A stretch of 64,000 bases of DNA, from contig NC_092804.1 in the NCBI RefSeq assembly GCF_040954645.1, positions 86,917,217 to 86,981,216 of the forward strand, read 5' to 3'. This DNA comes from Diabrotica undecimpunctata. Taxonomy: Eukaryota > Arthropoda > Insecta > Coleoptera > Chrysomelidae. The stretch's first letter is position 1, and every line of letters begins with the position of its first letter. The position numbers and the translations under genes are program-made. The notes beneath the pieces were generated by a model that did not search any database, was not told the origin of the DNA, and saw only the letters and a program-made list of their open reading frames with translations. Shown here one piece after another: positions 63,886 to 64,000 of this stretch.

Positions 63886-63960
63886 CATCCGCGTCATAGC
63901 CCGTGAGGTCACATGATACCAACACGAAATATTTAGGGGGTAGGTTTGTTCTTTTTTAGA
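63886..63960 (-). other. Candidate 5' exon of bin3 (non-coding)
   Basis: On the minus strand a strong donor (GCAACG|GTAAGTA, exon side ending at 63886) follows a CpG-richer stretch unlike its surroundings. If joined to the 62093 exon, no ATG here stays in frame with bin3, so it would be 5'UTR and the ATG at 62089 the start. The upstream border and promoter are not defined. Weak. Confidence 0.25.
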
Positions 63961-64000
63961 ATCACTTTGCCGAGTACACTGGCATTACAGCCACTAGACA

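Overview
This window is insect-like nuclear DNA, most likely from a beetle or another insect with a large, repeat-swollen genome. The basis is an AT-rich background with many (AT)n tracts, GT-AG introns, and insect-type transposons: mariner, hAT, piggyBac, PIF/Harbinger, Tc1-like, RTE, Jockey and I-type LINEs, Penelope-like elements and several Ty3/gypsy elements. The species is an inference; nothing here names it directly.

One host gene runs through nearly the whole window on the minus strand. It is a bin3/MEPCE homologue (7SK snRNA 5'-methylphosphate capping enzyme). Five coding exons can be joined in phase: 62093-61928, 58496-57979, 53374-52966, 27997-27779 and 1923-1679. They carry a MEPCE-type N-terminal motif, a low-complexity linker and a complete Bin3 methyltransferase domain. 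The introns are 3.4, 4.6, 25.0 and 25.9 kb and consist largely of nested transposable elements. The last exon, and probably the first, lie outside the window or could not be recognised; a weak candidate 5' exon is near 63.9 kb.

1-1678 holds a transposase cut by the window edge, then unassigned DNA. Intron 1679-27997: a 153-bp tandem duplication; a foldback MITE; a hAT-related element with long inverted ends (about 6.17-17.19 kb) that is split by a 9-kb TTAA-flanked piggyBac-like insertion, which in turn carries a 3.9-kb near-perfect palindrome, piggyBac transposase remnants and a 122-bp tandem array; a gypsy element (A, 18864-26358) that is itself broken by a 1.5-kb LTR mini-element and a 0.4-kb TTAA MITE; and a foldback made of four ~100-bp units. 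Intron 27998-52965: an RTE-type LINE with 12-bp target duplications; a decayed Jockey-type LINE; a 5'-truncated gypsy element (B) of the same family as A; and a young gypsy element (C, 37996-52417) inserted in an (AT)n tract, itself carrying a nearly intact I-type LINE and a small RTE fragment. The two short introns carry mariner, foldback, Penelope-like, Tc1, Harbinger and LINE fragments and an ATCGATT-rich minisatellite.

The most unusual observation is that gypsy elements A and B share a Pol C-terminal extension that looks like a macro (ADP-ribose-binding/hydrolase, OARD1/TARG1-like) domain followed by a CCCH zinc finger just before the polypurine tract. The second is the 3.9-kb palindrome, whose outer ends carry hammerhead-ribozyme-like cores.
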